From contig MU385759.1 of NCBI GenBank assembly GCA_022497155.1, forward strand, positions 62,001 through 126,000: a stretch of DNA of 64,000 nt, given 5' to 3'. A program made the translations under genes and the position numbers. This document shows, in pieces, positions 48,095 to 59,226 of the stretch. Position 1 is the first letter of the stretch, and the number at the start of each line of letters is the position of its first letter. Source of the DNA: Whalleya microplaca (taxonomy: Eukaryota; Ascomycota; Sordariomycetes; Xylariales; Xylariaceae). The notes under the pieces are model-generated. The model saw only the letters and a list, made by a program, of their open reading frames with translations, was not told the origin of the DNA and did no database searches.

Positions 48095-48807
48095 TGTGCT
48101 GGGCTGGTGTTTTGCCTTTGTGTGGGATAGATCGTGTCAGTGGTGTTGATGGACTGTTAACAAGCCTTGGGGCGGCTGGAAAAGGCAGTGTATCTCTACC
48201 TAACCTAGGTATACTTATTATAGCGTCGGAGCGACTACTTTGAGGTCCTTACTAAGCATGTGGGACCGGTGCATACGAGTTTCGCTCACACCGCTACCAG
48301 CATATGACAGGCCAGGATGTGAGGTGCTTTCTACCTGTAAATGTAAATAGTTCACCCGTAACGAAGGAATTGCAAACCACTCTTTGATTGTTCCGCTAGT
48401 TCTGAGATGGGCTCTATATAATCAGCACCTCCCAAATGAAGCTTGCTCGGAATTCAATTGTCAAGCATCGCTTCAAAAATGTTCTTCAGAGTATGAGACC
48501 TATACGCTAGCAAGTATAAGCCGTCCATTAGAAAACAGGAAATTTGTTACTGGCTCATACGCCGGATATCATTACCGGCCAAGCCAAATTTTCATAAGCA
48601 GACTTATAGCTACGTAACCCTCGCGATGCTGTGGATGTCATTGGAAATGACCTAGCTTCTCCTTACTGCAACGGAACCCCCCTGCTAGAAGAAGAGGTGT
48701 ATCGTTATTCTTCAAACGGACAATATTGACTCCCCCAACGAAGGTTGACTCCAAATCCATGCATATATATAAATTCCGTAAAAATCATTGTTCCATTAAT
48801 CATCCCA
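48095..48807. other. Intergenic
   Basis: Promoter region of the HAD gene and 3' region of the rhodopsin-like gene, both on the minus strand. No other gene is supported; the plus-strand frame 48384-48617 has no features. Confidence 0.55.
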
Positions 48808-50140
48808 TTAGGAATTGAAGAACGACCGTGGTTCCTTATCGTATGACTTAGCGCTCTCCACATCGATAGTGTATGACGAATCAACCTGAATAGTACCGGC
48901 GCCGTGTTTGGTTAATTGTTGATGGTTATAATCTCTATTATGGTCGACGGACACCAGCGTCTGCATACGGTATGGACCGTTCTCATCGAAAGTGCGTGTG
49001 CGTCCGTGTGATTTCCAGCTGAGTGAGCTTGTAGCTGCAGCCAGGAGCTTGGGTAACATCTGTGTGATAACCAGCTTGAGTGTGGGCAGACAGGCGCAGA
49101 TAATAGCTAGATTGTTTTCAACGCCAGACCAAGTGGCCAGCGGAATTCCTTCTGCAGAAGAGTCCTTGACTCCTCGCAGTCGATAGATACACGTCAGGCG
49201 CATAACAGATGCGAAACATACACTAGTTATTCCGCGCGTAAGCTACTGAACAGGTATTTCCTCAGAAAGTTTGCTGCATGGCTTATTGGAACCACTTACA
49301 CGACGCCAATGGTGAAGACTACCAACAGGGCTAGTTGCTGTTTCTTCGGGATCTGAAGTTTCCGTATAAGGGGCACAGGGATGGCGAATATAAGGAGGTC
49401 AATAATGGTATTGCCCAGGGACGTAATGAACAAGAATGCTATCCTGTTAAAGCATGTGCCTCGCGGTCGAGCACTCGGTAGTGCCCAAGCTAATCGTATG
49501 GGAACACACGTGAACACGCTACACAAGAACACTACAAGCCCAAATAGTGCTAGAGTGACAAGTAGGATGTAGCACATATCTACAAAACGCTTAGATGACC
49601 ATATTCGCAGGTATGACGATACAATGGACATCTTAATCAGCGTCGCTGAAAATGTCCATATACCTGGCGATATCCACGCTACCTGAAAAAGGGAGGCATG
49701 TTAGATGCCTATGACAGCAGAAAATCAGGATAGGTGAATGGAAGCCTTACTTGGAGGACTATTGCTCGGTCTTCAAGAGTCATGCTCGATACGGGGCTAC
49801 CAAAGCCTGCCCCAACCGCTGTTATAATGATAAGCAGTCAGTTTCTCTGGAGACAGCCGAGTCGTACTAACCAATGACATTTGAAAGATACGTGCCAAGA
49901 GAGCAAAACTATTCATACAAGACTCAGAACAACAACTCTCTGATGACACGGACTTGCCTGTTCCGCTTCGTTGATTTGTGAAAGACTCACCAATGCTGCT
50001 AAACAGAGCCAGTCATCGAGTCCAGGGTTTTTGAGCAGCGCCACGCGGACATAAAGCCGTAGTCCAACTGTCAAGATGGCAATAGATAGGAGGGGGGTAA
50101 CAGCAGCAACCAGTGCGACGGCGTTCTGAGAGAAAGGCAT
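48808..50140 (-). CDS. Seven-transmembrane fungal rhodopsin-like membrane protein
   Basis: Five exons (50140-49991, 49908-49872, 49818-49751, 49682-49300, 49222-48808) give 350 residues. All four introns are GT-AG and phases agree, including a 37-base exon 2. Hydrophobic helices fit seven membrane spans: AVALVAAVTPLLSIAILTVG, then a LDDWLCLAAL stretch typical of the family, the RAIVLQVAWISPG segment, CYILLVTLALFGLVVFLCSV, FLFITSLGNTIIDLLIFAIP, LALLVVFTIGVV, and a last helix. A hydrophilic, Ser/Asp-rich cytoplasmic tail follows. The family (fungal rhodopsin domain, SAT4/PTH11-like without CFEM) is large and mostly uncharacterised; some members act as surface-sensing receptors. No retinal-binding Lys can be argued, so no photoreceptor role is claimed. 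Exon 2 is the least certain part. Confidence 0.86.
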
Positions 50141-51778
50141 TATTTTGTGTTCGATCCAGCGAGAATGTCAGAGCTGAGAAGCATATACATGCATGGATTC
50201 GGGGAATGGAGTAGTTCCATGATATCAATACAAGGTAGCGGAGCGGCCCGAGCAAGTGAAATATGACTGAGCGAATTGCGGAGGAGACAGTGTTGGTCTC
50301 GATAGACTCACCTAATTATAGAAGATTTGTGCTCCTGAGCTAAGCCCATCCTATACCTAGTAGTCGAGGTCTGTTATGTGGCTGTCCGGGCTATCGAGCC
50401 TTCTTCGAGTGGCTTGCTGACGAATGCTACCCAGGCATGTCAAGCTGTGATTAATGGATGATACTCGACCCCGTGTCTTGCATCGAAGCCTCTCTTTACA
50501 AATATGAGGTACGAGGTCAGCCTTAATTTTGGGGCGAGGCACCTTAAGTTGTTCCGAGTTTAGAGCCTCTGAAACTTTGGATGTTCGCAGCGTGGCGCTG
50601 AGTTACTATACAGTCGACTAATAACTACTTATCGGGCACAAACAGGCATCCACAGTGGTATGTATCTCTCGGGGTCGGGACCAATCCTTCTCATATGTAG
50701 GTGGGAAGCACCAATCCATAGAACAACTAAGCTTTGAATCTGTGGCGTTCAGCCCTCGCAACACCAGAATAGGATCTCGAATCAGGTATATTGGCAGGTG
50801 ACACAAGCACTTGCAGTTGTCGGGACCGATCCGGGATCATCACCGTTCCGAGCTTTGAAGGGCTAGGCCTGCGACTGCATGATTTACTACGTCAAAGTGA
50901 CGGAATACAAGGCTACAAGTCAAAAGTGACAACGGTTGCTCAACACTGAATACTGTGGGTCAACCTCACCACGACAGCTTCAACTTTCCTGAAGTAGGTA
51001 GGTAGTGAGTAAAAGGGCTTTGAAGTAGATGTCAGCCTGCCTAGCTTCTAACCTAAGCTGCTTTATACCTCCCTAGGTAACTACACCACTCAGGGGTATG
51101 TATTGTGCTTTTCGGTACGAATGAATCCATGCCATCCGTGGCTGATATTTATTTCAATAAGCAGCATAAATAGCTTCAGATATAAGAAAAAAGAATGAAG
51201 TATTTCAAATAAGGCGTGAGTATATAAGCTACCAGGGTTAAATGGTAGGCTATTTAAGTACTAGTACAAAACTAGCCTTTATACCAGTAGATCGATAGCT
51301 GGCAATAGGCAGTGAATGTCAACAGCGTAATGTAGAAATACAAGGCTAGAGGATCGGGATGGCGTTAGAGTTTAATTACTTAGCTATTGGAAGTATAAAA
51401 GACACAATAATTACCCTGAAATGCTGTACATACAGTGTGTATCCTCTTTTATGCACAGACCACAGTTCCTGAAAGGGCCCTAGTTTAGATACCTAGGTAG
51501 TCATTTAATTCAAACGCGTTCTTTCACCATTGCGGGTAGCGTTTGACGCGACTACGCGTGCAGATTGCAGATTGCAGATTGCAAAATTACATAATTGTGT
51601 TAAGTCACCCCTCTTGCATTTCCATAAGTCTGTTTGATGTTGCCAACCTAAGGTAGGAGGTGACAATTTAGAGGCCAGTCTTTTGTTGTTGTGCCTTTGG
51701 TTCCGTTTTCTCCTTCAGTTGACCTCAGATAAGTATCCAGCACCGAGTGTTTCTACCCAAGTCTGTTCTCGTGATTCG
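50141..51778. other. Intergenic between divergent genes (about 1.6 kb)
   Basis: Promoter space for the rhodopsin-like gene (minus) and the Mx-like dynamin (plus). A 7-bp unit GCAGATT is repeated three times near 51560-51582. The reading frame continues upstream of the dynamin ATG without another ATG, so it is treated as leader. No gene is supported. Confidence 0.55.
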
Positions 51779-54107
51779 ATGGCGCGAAAGCAGAAGAGCG
51801 GGCACTCTACGATGGCGATCAATCTGGCTGAGCAGATCTCTCAGAAGACCTCTGGGTTCATACAATCCAGTAATCATCGGGATCTGCTTGACATTGTCGA
51901 CTCACTTAGATCTCATGGCGTCAGCCACTATGTGGACTTACCACAGATCATAGTCTGTGGCAGCCAATCCTCGGGGAAGAGCTCCACATTAGAGTCACTC
52001 TCGGGCATTGCCTTTCCCACAGCAGAGGGCCTTTGTACCCGCTTCGCTACTGAATTGATTCTTCGACGTGGAGAGAAGCCCGAGATCAAAGTGCATATTC
52101 AGCCTGCCGCTGGCAGAACCGAGCAGGAGAGAATTCTGTTGTCAGCCTTTGCGGAGAAAACAAATGATCACAATGACTTCCCAAAAATCATCGAGGCCGC
52201 CAAGGAAGCAATGGGGCTCACCGGCCTCGAGGGCTCAAGGATCTTCAGCACGGATGTGTTACGTATCGAGAGCACGTCACCAACTGCACCCAACCTGACA
52301 CTCGTTGATTTACCAGGCTTGTTTGGAGCCTCCGACAAGAACCAGTCAGACGACGACGCGGACCTAGTTCAAGATCTAGTACAATCTTATATGCGCCAAC
52401 GTCGTAGCATCATTCTTGCGGTAGTCGCAGCCGATAACCCTTTCACTAACCAGCCTGTGACGAAGTTCGCTCGAAATATCGATCCTTCTGGCCTGAGAAC
52501 GCTTGGCCTGATTACAAAACCGGACAAGATTGATAGAGGCTCGGACAGTGAGAGCTACTATGTGGAAATGGCGCAGAATCGGAACGTAAAGTTGAATCTT
52601 GGATGGCACGTTTTGCGAAACCGCGGCCATGCTACGGCAACGGACACCACCGAGGAAAGGGATGAAAGAGAGGCTCAATTTTTCACTGACTCAGCTTGGA
52701 ACGCGCTTGACCCGGCACAGCTTGGCGTGGAGACACTGAGAGGCCGCTTGCGTCAGGTCCTATGGAACCATATTCAAGCTGGACTCCCTGGTGTCAAGAC
52801 TGACGTGCAAGCGGGCATCAAGGACTGCAGGATCAAACTGACCCAGCTAGGAAAAGCACGCAGCACGAGGGGAGAGAAACACACATATCTCCAACGAATC
52901 AGCAGTCGATTATCTAAGCTGGTTCGAGCCGCCATTGACGGTGTGTATTCGGATCGGTTTTTCGAGTCCTTCCCCGGTCAGAGTGATGCCTTTGAGAGAC
53001 GACTGCGGGCACACGTGCAGAAGATTCTTAGCGACTATGCTGAAAAGATGCGTATCGATGGGCACGCCCTAGAGATCGTAGAGGATGATCTAAAACCGAC
53101 CAGAAAGTCATCTAGCAGATATGTCATGAGAACGGAGTATCTAGAGGAAGTGAAGGATCTCATGGTTGAATGCAGAGGTCGTGAACTCCCTGGAACTTTC
53201 AATCCTCTAGTTGTCGGAGATCTGTTCAGCAGGCAGTGCAAGCCTTGGGAGCCCATTACACAAAACCTAGTTGAGCAGATCCATGAAGCTGCGGCTAAAA
53301 CATTCAACAAGATCACCTCCGACTTTGGCGACGAGAACACCAAGTCTCGTCTCATGAAAGGGCATATCCAGCCGGCATTGTATCGTCTCAGGCAGGATCT
53401 GAAAGCCAAGGTCGACGAGTTATTACAACCTCATCTATCGATCCACCCGATCACTTACAATGATTATTTGACGGAATCCGTGCAGGAAATTCAGACAAAG
53501 CGCCACGACCGACACTTTGACAGCTTGTCTCAGAAGCTCTGCGCGTTGACAACAGAGTCTGCATTGCCTGGCAAAATATACAATATGGAGATGAAGAGCC
53601 TCCTCCAAGGACTGCAACAAGGGACTCGACCCAATGTAGAGGAATACTCCGCCTCGCTTGCGGCTGATGTGGCCGAGGCTTACTATCAGGTATCCCCAAT
53701 ACACGCTAATGATTACATTACCCAAGTCTCTGGATTGTAAGCTGACAGTTTGTAGGTTGCGATGAAGAAATTCGTCGATGATATCAGCGTAAACGCCATC
53801 GAAACTTGCCTGATCCAACGCCTACCAGAAGTGTAAGTAGATGACCAAATCGCAACAAGCAGTATTCATACAGTACTGACACTCCCTGTCTAACAGGTAT
53901 TGTCCCGACGTTGTATGGGATCTTTCCGAAGAAGATGTTGAGCGCCTTGGGTCGGAGGCCGATGGCACCGTCGTTGAGCGCGCGGAACTGACAAAGAAGC
54001 TGGCTATTCTCGAAGAAGGCTTGAAGGATTTGGACGCTTTCACCGCAAGATCTGGCGCTCATGCAGTGACAACGGCAAAGTTACGAGACGAACCAGACCT
54101 CATGTGA
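51779..54107 (+). CDS. Dynamin-superfamily GTPase, Mx-like
   Basis: Exons 51779-53689, 53756-53832 and 53897-54107 give 732 residues; phases agree. The GTPase domain has G1 GSQSSGKSS (61-69), G3 DLPG (177-180), G4 TKPD (246-249) and the switch region with CTRFATEL. A long helical stalk follows, and the two short last exons encode a GTPase-effector-domain-like end (VAMKKFVDDISVNAIETCLI ... AELTKKLAILEEGL). There is no PH domain, Pro-rich tail, transmembrane segment or mitochondrial leader, which fits the fungal Mx-like/interferon-induced-GTPase-like class rather than Vps1, Dnm1 or Mgm1. Cellular role is unknown; membrane remodelling is inferred from the family. ATG 51779 begins MARKQKSGHS; a second ATG lies 11 codons on. 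Confidence 0.93.
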
Positions 54108-54348
54108 CTTAACCTGTAGTTGTAGAGCTGCGATGTACACGACTATTGACTAGACGAATAGATGAGATGTCCTCCGCGTAAAAGGTCGATATGAAGAGAT
54201 TGTACAGAAGCAGTACCAGAGTCACTAGGATCGATAGTCAATGAAATCACGATATCTATATATGCCTATTATGATCTGCTACACACGGACAATCCTAAAG
54301 CTAAATAGCAGCCCATAACAAGCAACCTAGCGAGCTAGCCACAGGCCA

Positions 54349-55767
54349 CTAGCCCATTAAGAAACTATTGACACTTTGCAAAGTTGCCCTGCTTGGATTT
54401 GCCTCTGGAAACATGGTCATGATGCGACCAAGCTTGACCCTAATGTTACTCTTGGTATGACCAGAATTTGACGGCTCAGGGTTGTAGTTCCCAGCATTAT
54501 CAAAATATAAGCACGAGAGCGCAAGGGCCACTCCCACAGATATGTCTCTACCGGTCTCGCAAGCAATCAAGATCCGCCTTTGATCAGACGAATTTGTATC
54601 TAAACTTAGTGGCGGATTATGAGTCTGTTCGAGAAACCGCCGCGCAAAATCGCTTATGTTAGGGAGAGCAAGGCGGAGATTGCGACTAGCAACTTTGTGC
54701 TTACCCACACCTACCTCCATAGACAGCGGGCTTTTGACCCACGAACTTGAATCCGTGGTTTTCGATTGCAGGGCAATTGTGCAAGTAAAACAGGAGGGCG
54801 AGGAAGGTTCAGGTTCAGCAAGGGGCAAGCAACTGACAAAGAGACACGGCCCAACCTGCTTAGGCTCCGCCGCAGGCGCATTTTCCACCCCCGCAGCCCG
54901 ATGCTCAGCGACCAGCTTGCGCACAAGGTCCGGGAGCTCGGGCTCGGGCGTCGCCGAGAGCACATCCACGTGCTCCCAGAAGACCGCCGGCGTCAGCCCC
55001 AGCGCCCAGTTCTCTGTGTCGTCGCCGGCGCCCTGGATGTAGCCGCCCTCGCTCATCTCGCTGCCGCCGAATACGCGCCGCGAGCTCGTGCAGCAGACCA
55101 CGGGGTGGAAGTCCGCGAAGATCTCGCTCTCCTCGCCCGCGGGTGGAAGCGCCGACTCCGGCGTCACCCACATGGGGCGCAGGGGCTTGCGCAGCTGCGC
55201 GCGCAGCGCCGCCGCGTCGATGTCCAGGGCCAGAAGCGCGGCGACGTGCTCCGGGATGCGCGCCTCGATCTGCGCGTGCTCGGAGCGCGAGACGGCGGCC
55301 GGGGGCGTGTAGAGGGCGTGGGACTCCGGGGACTCCGGAAACAGCGCGCGGTTGAGCACGCAGCACCAGATGGGCACGGTCTTGCTCAGGGCGTCGGGCA
55401 TGCGCTTGCCGCGGCGCGTGGAGTCGACGACGACGCAGCCGTCGGCGGCGCCGATGACGGGCAGCAGGTGCAGGTTGAGGCGGCGCGTGCTGAAGCGCCA
55501 CTGGCCCGCGTGCCCGTCCGTGCTCTTGAAGTACGCCGACCCGCGCTTGTGCGCCGGCCGGATGTACCAGCTGCCGCAGCGCTCGTTGGCGATCAGCGGG
55601 CGGGTAAGCGCAGCGGCTACCGCGGACACGAAATCTGCATCTTCCCGGATCGAGCGCAGCCGGTTGGTGATGGAGAGGTTGGACCGCTTGAGGTCCGTCA
55701 GGATGCGCGAGAAGTTGTGGTTCGCTTGGGATGAGAAGATCAGCTCAGAGGTGGTGGTGGTGGCCAT
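54349..55767 (-). CDS. RIT1: tRNA A64-2'-O-ribosylphosphate transferase (Rit1)
   Basis: Single exon, 472 residues from ATG 55767. Conserved Rit1 blocks are plain: SITNRLRSIREDADFVSAVA, LIANERCGSWYIRP, YFKSTDGHAGQWRFSTRRLN, VVVDSTRRGKRMPDALSKTV and PIWCCVLNRALFPESP. A C-terminal phosphatase-like domain includes ILIACETGRDISVGVALALS, a Cys-x5-Arg-like loop with GRD in place of the usual Arg. Rit1 uses phosphoribosyl pyrophosphate to add a ribosyl phosphate at position 64 of initiator tRNA-Met, barring it from elongation. The N-terminal half is much GC-richer than the C-terminal third, and this creates a long antisense shadow frame. It converges with the Mx-like gene 241 bases away. Confidence 0.95.
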   Translation of the reverse strand: MATTTTSELIFSSQANHNFSRILTDLKRSNLSITNRLRSIREDADFVSAVAAALTRPLIANERCGSWYIRPAHKRGSAYFKSTDGHAGQWRFSTRRLNLHLLPVIGAADGCVVVDSTRRGKRMPDALSKTVPIWCCVLNRALFPESPESHALYTPPAAVSRSEHAQIEARIPEHVAALLALDIDAAALRAQLRKPLRPMWVTPESALPPAGEESEIFADFHPVVCCTSSRRVFGGSEMSEGGYIQGAGDDTENWALGLTPAVFWEHVDVLSATPEPELPDLVRKLVAEHRAAGVENAPAAEPKQVGPCLFVSCLPLAEPEPSSPSCFTCTIALQSKTTDSSSWVKSPLSMEVGVGKHKVASRNLRLALPNISDFARRFLEQTHNPPLSLDTNSSDQRRILIACETGRDISVGVALALSCLYFDNAGNYNPEPSNSGHTKSNIRVKLGRIMTMFPEANPSRATLQSVNSFLMG

Positions 55768-56392
55768 AGACTTCTGGTGCAGCAATTTTTATATATACGG
55801 CAAGTTGGGAATGTGTCGTCAAAAGGATGAGGAGAAAAAGTCGAGCACATCTAGTAGCGTCATGGTACTTAGCAGCTGGCCGACAACTGATAAGGTTTAT
55901 ACACCATGGAACACATTTTATACCTTCGTTCATTGACTGTGATAGCTACTGGCGTTGACATAACTGGAGGACTTTTAAAAACCTGTACTGAAGTTGTTTG
56001 ACTACTTGGAATATGTCTATATATGGCATTGGTTGGTATGTGTTTTTATCCATTTCTTGTTCATTCAAAATGAACACTATATTTTATTTTGAATGTAGAT
56101 GTCTGTGGTACATGAGCAGATTTATATCTCGACACTAATCGTCATCGCAATTCGGGAAGCGCACTATTTTGAGTCGGTAGCAAGTCACCAACTTGGCATA
56201 TGATTATTACGTTGCGGGAAAGATCATCTCAAACGTGCCATGGTTACAGATAGCAATTAGTACCACACTACGTTTTCTTCAGAAATCTTCGTTCTGTTCA
56301 TCTATTAACTATCATGATTATCTCCTCCCTACCTAAATGGGTATCAAGAAGCTGTTCGGTAAAGCAAATATGCCGGGCAGGTTCCGCATCAA
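55768..56392. other. Intergenic between RIT1 and coiled-coil gene
   Basis: RIT1 promoter plus the 3' side of the coiled-coil gene. Minus-strand sequence 56298-56410 continues as coding-like sequence in a shifted frame (see findings). Nothing else seen. Confidence 0.5.
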
Positions 56393-57748
56393 TTAGGTCC
56401 AGCAGATCACGACCGCCTTTCGAAGAAGTGAGTAATCACCATTGTTCTTCAGTAGGCACGGCGATACCATCATGTCCACAACCGCTTCTGGTCCGAGTTG
56501 TACATAAGATTCCATAATCTTCTCTTTATACTTGAACCCGCGTGTGAGGTCACTGCCGGGCTTGTCAGACATCAGAGCCGAAAACTGTGAGCGAGCGAAG
56601 ATGGTGGTGATCTCGGCTGCCATTGCGACAATGTCGGATACCGTCGTCTTCAGTGGGGTTGTCTCCACACCACTTGCCAGCGGCGTGATGGCCTCGAGTA
56701 TCTGCGTCGTTACACCCCCGAGGACAGTAGGATCTGGTTTGCCGGCCTTATAAAACAGTGCCGCTATATTCATTCGCAACTCCTGATACTCAGCATCGGA
56801 CACGTTCGACGAGATGTGGCCAGCTACCTTCCCAACTGTAGCCTCGAGCTCGTTTCCCCATACGTGGAAGTTCCTGGTCAAAAGAGAGGCATAAAGGTAT
56901 CGCCAGATGAGCGCGCGGATGATATAGCGTATCATCTGATCGTCGCTCACGTAGTTTTCCCAACGCACCGATAGCTGCCCAAACTCGCCCAGGCGATTTG
57001 GGTTATCCTTCACCGACTTCGTAGAAGCCTTCATGCTGAAGCGCTCCCGAGAGAGGTTGCAGATCGTGTCCCGTAACTTCGCCCATCGTGCGATAACGTC
57101 GTCGTCGGTAAGGTCTAGTTGAGCTATGGCCCTGGGGCTGCCACCTTGGGCCTGTAGCTGCTGTAGCTGTCGCTGCAGCTCGTCGCAGAGTTTGTTCTTC
57201 TCCGCCAGCTCATTTGTGACATTCTTAAATTTCACATCAACGTCCTGGATGTATCCGCGGTTGTACGTCACTATCTCGTCCCCTCCTCCATTAGTGGACG
57301 TTGTGGGCTTGTTCTCCACTGGAAATCCCGGCGGGGTCGAAATTGGAGTTCCGTCTCCGCGATGCGCTTGGGCATCTGAGGCAGGGCGCCGGCCTCCGTT
57401 GGTCTCGGCGTGTGATTGTAGCTGATGAAGGCGCTGGAGCTCGGCCTCGAGCTGTCGAATTCTTGCTTCAAGACCTTGCTTAACCTGGAGCTCGGCCTCG
57501 AGCTGTCGAATTCTTGCTTCAAGACTTTGCTGAACCACCTCCCACGTCTTCACGGCTGCCGCGTGATCGACGCGTAGTTTCCTGTACTCCACTTGCTTTG
57601 CCGTTAGTGCTTCCTGCGTATCGGCAAGTTGCTTTCGTAGAGGTTCCATGGCTGGTGATGAAGCCGATGGTGATGATGGTGGTGATTCCAATGTTGCTTT
57701 CTTCATGGCATTCTCCATTGCGAAGGCCCTTAGTGATGGTAAGTTCAT
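56393..57748 (-). CDS. Unrecognised fungal coiled-coil protein with 17-residue tandem repeat
   Basis: Single exon, 451 residues. Residues about 35-110 form a coiled coil containing an exact-period tandem duplication (LEARIRQLEAELQ twice, 17-residue spacing, coded by a 51-bp repeat). A Pro/Ser/Gly linker, a second short coiled coil (about 175-205) and a ~230-residue helical domain follow, with DDVIARWAKLRDTICNLSRE, FHVWGNELEATVGKVAG and SDIVAMAAEITTIFARSQF. I know similar uncharacterised proteins only as an expanded fungal family. Codon use and length argue for a real gene. ATG 57748 was chosen as the first Met; further Mets at residues 11 and 15 are alternatives. The C-terminal six residues may follow a frameshift. 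Confidence 0.65.
   Translation of the reverse strand: MNLPSLRAFAMENAMKKATLESPPSSPSASSPAMEPLRKQLADTQEALTAKQVEYRKLRVDHAAAVKTWEVVQQSLEARIRQLEAELQVKQGLEARIRQLEAELQRLHQLQSHAETNGGRRPASDAQAHRGDGTPISTPPGFPVENKPTTSTNGGGDEIVTYNRGYIQDVDVKFKNVTNELAEKNKLCDELQRQLQQLQAQGGSPRAIAQLDLTDDDVIARWAKLRDTICNLSRERFSMKASTKSVKDNPNRLGEFGQLSVRWENYVSDDQMIRYIIRALIWRYLYASLLTRNFHVWGNELEATVGKVAGHISSNVSDAEYQELRMNIAALFYKAGKPDPTVLGGVTTQILEAITPLASGVETTPLKTTVSDIVAMAAEITTIFARSQFSALMSDKPGSDLTRGFKYKEKIMESYVQLGPEAVVDMMVSPCLLKNNGDYSLLRKAVVICWT
57434..57535. repeat. 51-bp tandem repeat in coding sequence
   Basis: Two adjacent copies, 57434-57484 and 57485-57535, differ at only two or three positions. The period is a multiple of three, so a 17-residue coiled-coil unit is duplicated without breaking frame. 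Confidence 0.9.
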
Positions 57749-59226
57749 TTCTATCAGAGCCTACCACATTGTCTAAACCTTATCAGGTAATTAAATTGTG
57801 CGCTGTGGTGTTGATTCGTTCTACGAAGTTCTCCAATTTGAATCACCTAGGTAGATTTTGGGTGCCCTTTATCACTTAAGTAGTTTGCACAGGCAGCGGT
57901 TGATTGAAAGAATCAGTGACGAAAGAGTTCGTGTTGTCCGCTCTAACGTCACACAAATATATCATGTACAATAGACAAAAAATCTATTGTCGATCCGAAT
58001 CTTTATATGCCGTAAAAATTAGGTGCTGGAGAAGGCTGCAGAATGAGGTCGCGCGGGCTGAACCTGGCAGCCTGGATTCTATTACCTAGGAACGATAGCT
58101 GTTCCACAGGCGCCGTTTACGCAAACCTCAAATTATATACTTACCTAGGTGACCCTGCTCCGCCCTCTTTTTCATGGTCACCTCGGCGTCCTTTACATGA
58201 CTGCTTCAGCTACAGCTCACCAAGAAACTACTTTCCAGTATGACAATCGACTTCCGCCTGACCTGTGACTCATACCCTGCCTATCGAGTTTATTCCCTTG
58301 GATGGCTCTTTGTTCGATCAAGGTGGTGGTCAGGAGGTAAATAACGTCGCTGCAAGATTAGTCCTCGCCACTGTTTGTTTCCAATACTGTTCGTTGTACG
58401 GCTACGAGACGGTTCTAACGCTTTTCTTTAGTATTATATTTAGCAGCAGATCAAAGGAGAGCACGATTGCGAGTTGCAATTCTTCAACAGTCTCACGACC
58501 TAACAACTGGATTTTACTTTCGAGTTCGTACGAACCAACGAGTACACCCTCCAACCCCAAGGTCTTTGACATGAATAGCACACCTTTCATGTCCAACAGT
58601 TTCGGGTCCGGGGCACCAACACAATAATCCTCATGGTTTATCAACCATTCGCCTGTCTACCTTATCTAAGTTATCTCATTTGAGCAGCACGTATTCTACG
58701 ACCATGACCATAGATCCATTATTATTTTACGTGTACGTAAGACAGGTTCATGGCGTCTTTGCGATGGGCTTGACCAATATTATAAGAACCATTGGGGATA
58801 TAAGTGGCATTTGTTGACAAGCATGGTAACCTAGTCCTGATAATCGATAACCTGTGGTAAGACGAGATAAGATAGATAATATTTCCTGTTGTCATGGAGG
58901 TAGGTATGATGTATTGGGAAAATAAAGTTGCTATTCACAAACCAAAAAGAAAAATGCTATTACATAGACGAAAGCCACAATTGGCTACCTAATTATCCGC
59001 ATGTGCGATATAGTGGGGAAAATGCTTATTGCATTAACAGAATTTTCAATATCAACGTAGTCGATGTCAATTTTAAGCTTCACGCCACTAAGTCCACTGA
59101 CGTCTATCCCGACATAGCCCAACCGAACTGCACCCTGCGACCTCTACCAGCCATCGACCGACACCTTAGACCGTTGATGGTCTCCTATCTCCGAGTTCTC
59201 CATCGCCTCCGCCTCTCATTACCGGC
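57749..59226. other. Intergenic (about 1.5 kb)
   Basis: A minus-strand frame at 58402-58644 (INHEDYCVGAPDPKLLDMKG, VLVGSYELESKIQLLGRE) has good protein-like composition and may be an exon or remnant of an unrecognised gene, but no start or splice partners are convincing. The rest shows nothing. The last ~120 bases are the MGM1 leader. Confidence 0.45.

Noticed and set aside
48808..50140. Light-sensing opsin
   Set aside because: The fungal rhodopsin-domain family name refers to fold similarity; no retinal-binding lysine motif can be identified.
54766..55734. 322-codon plus-strand frame
   Set aside because: Antisense to the GC-rich half of RIT1, whose conserved motifs are unmistakable. The frame is an Arg/Ala-rich shadow.
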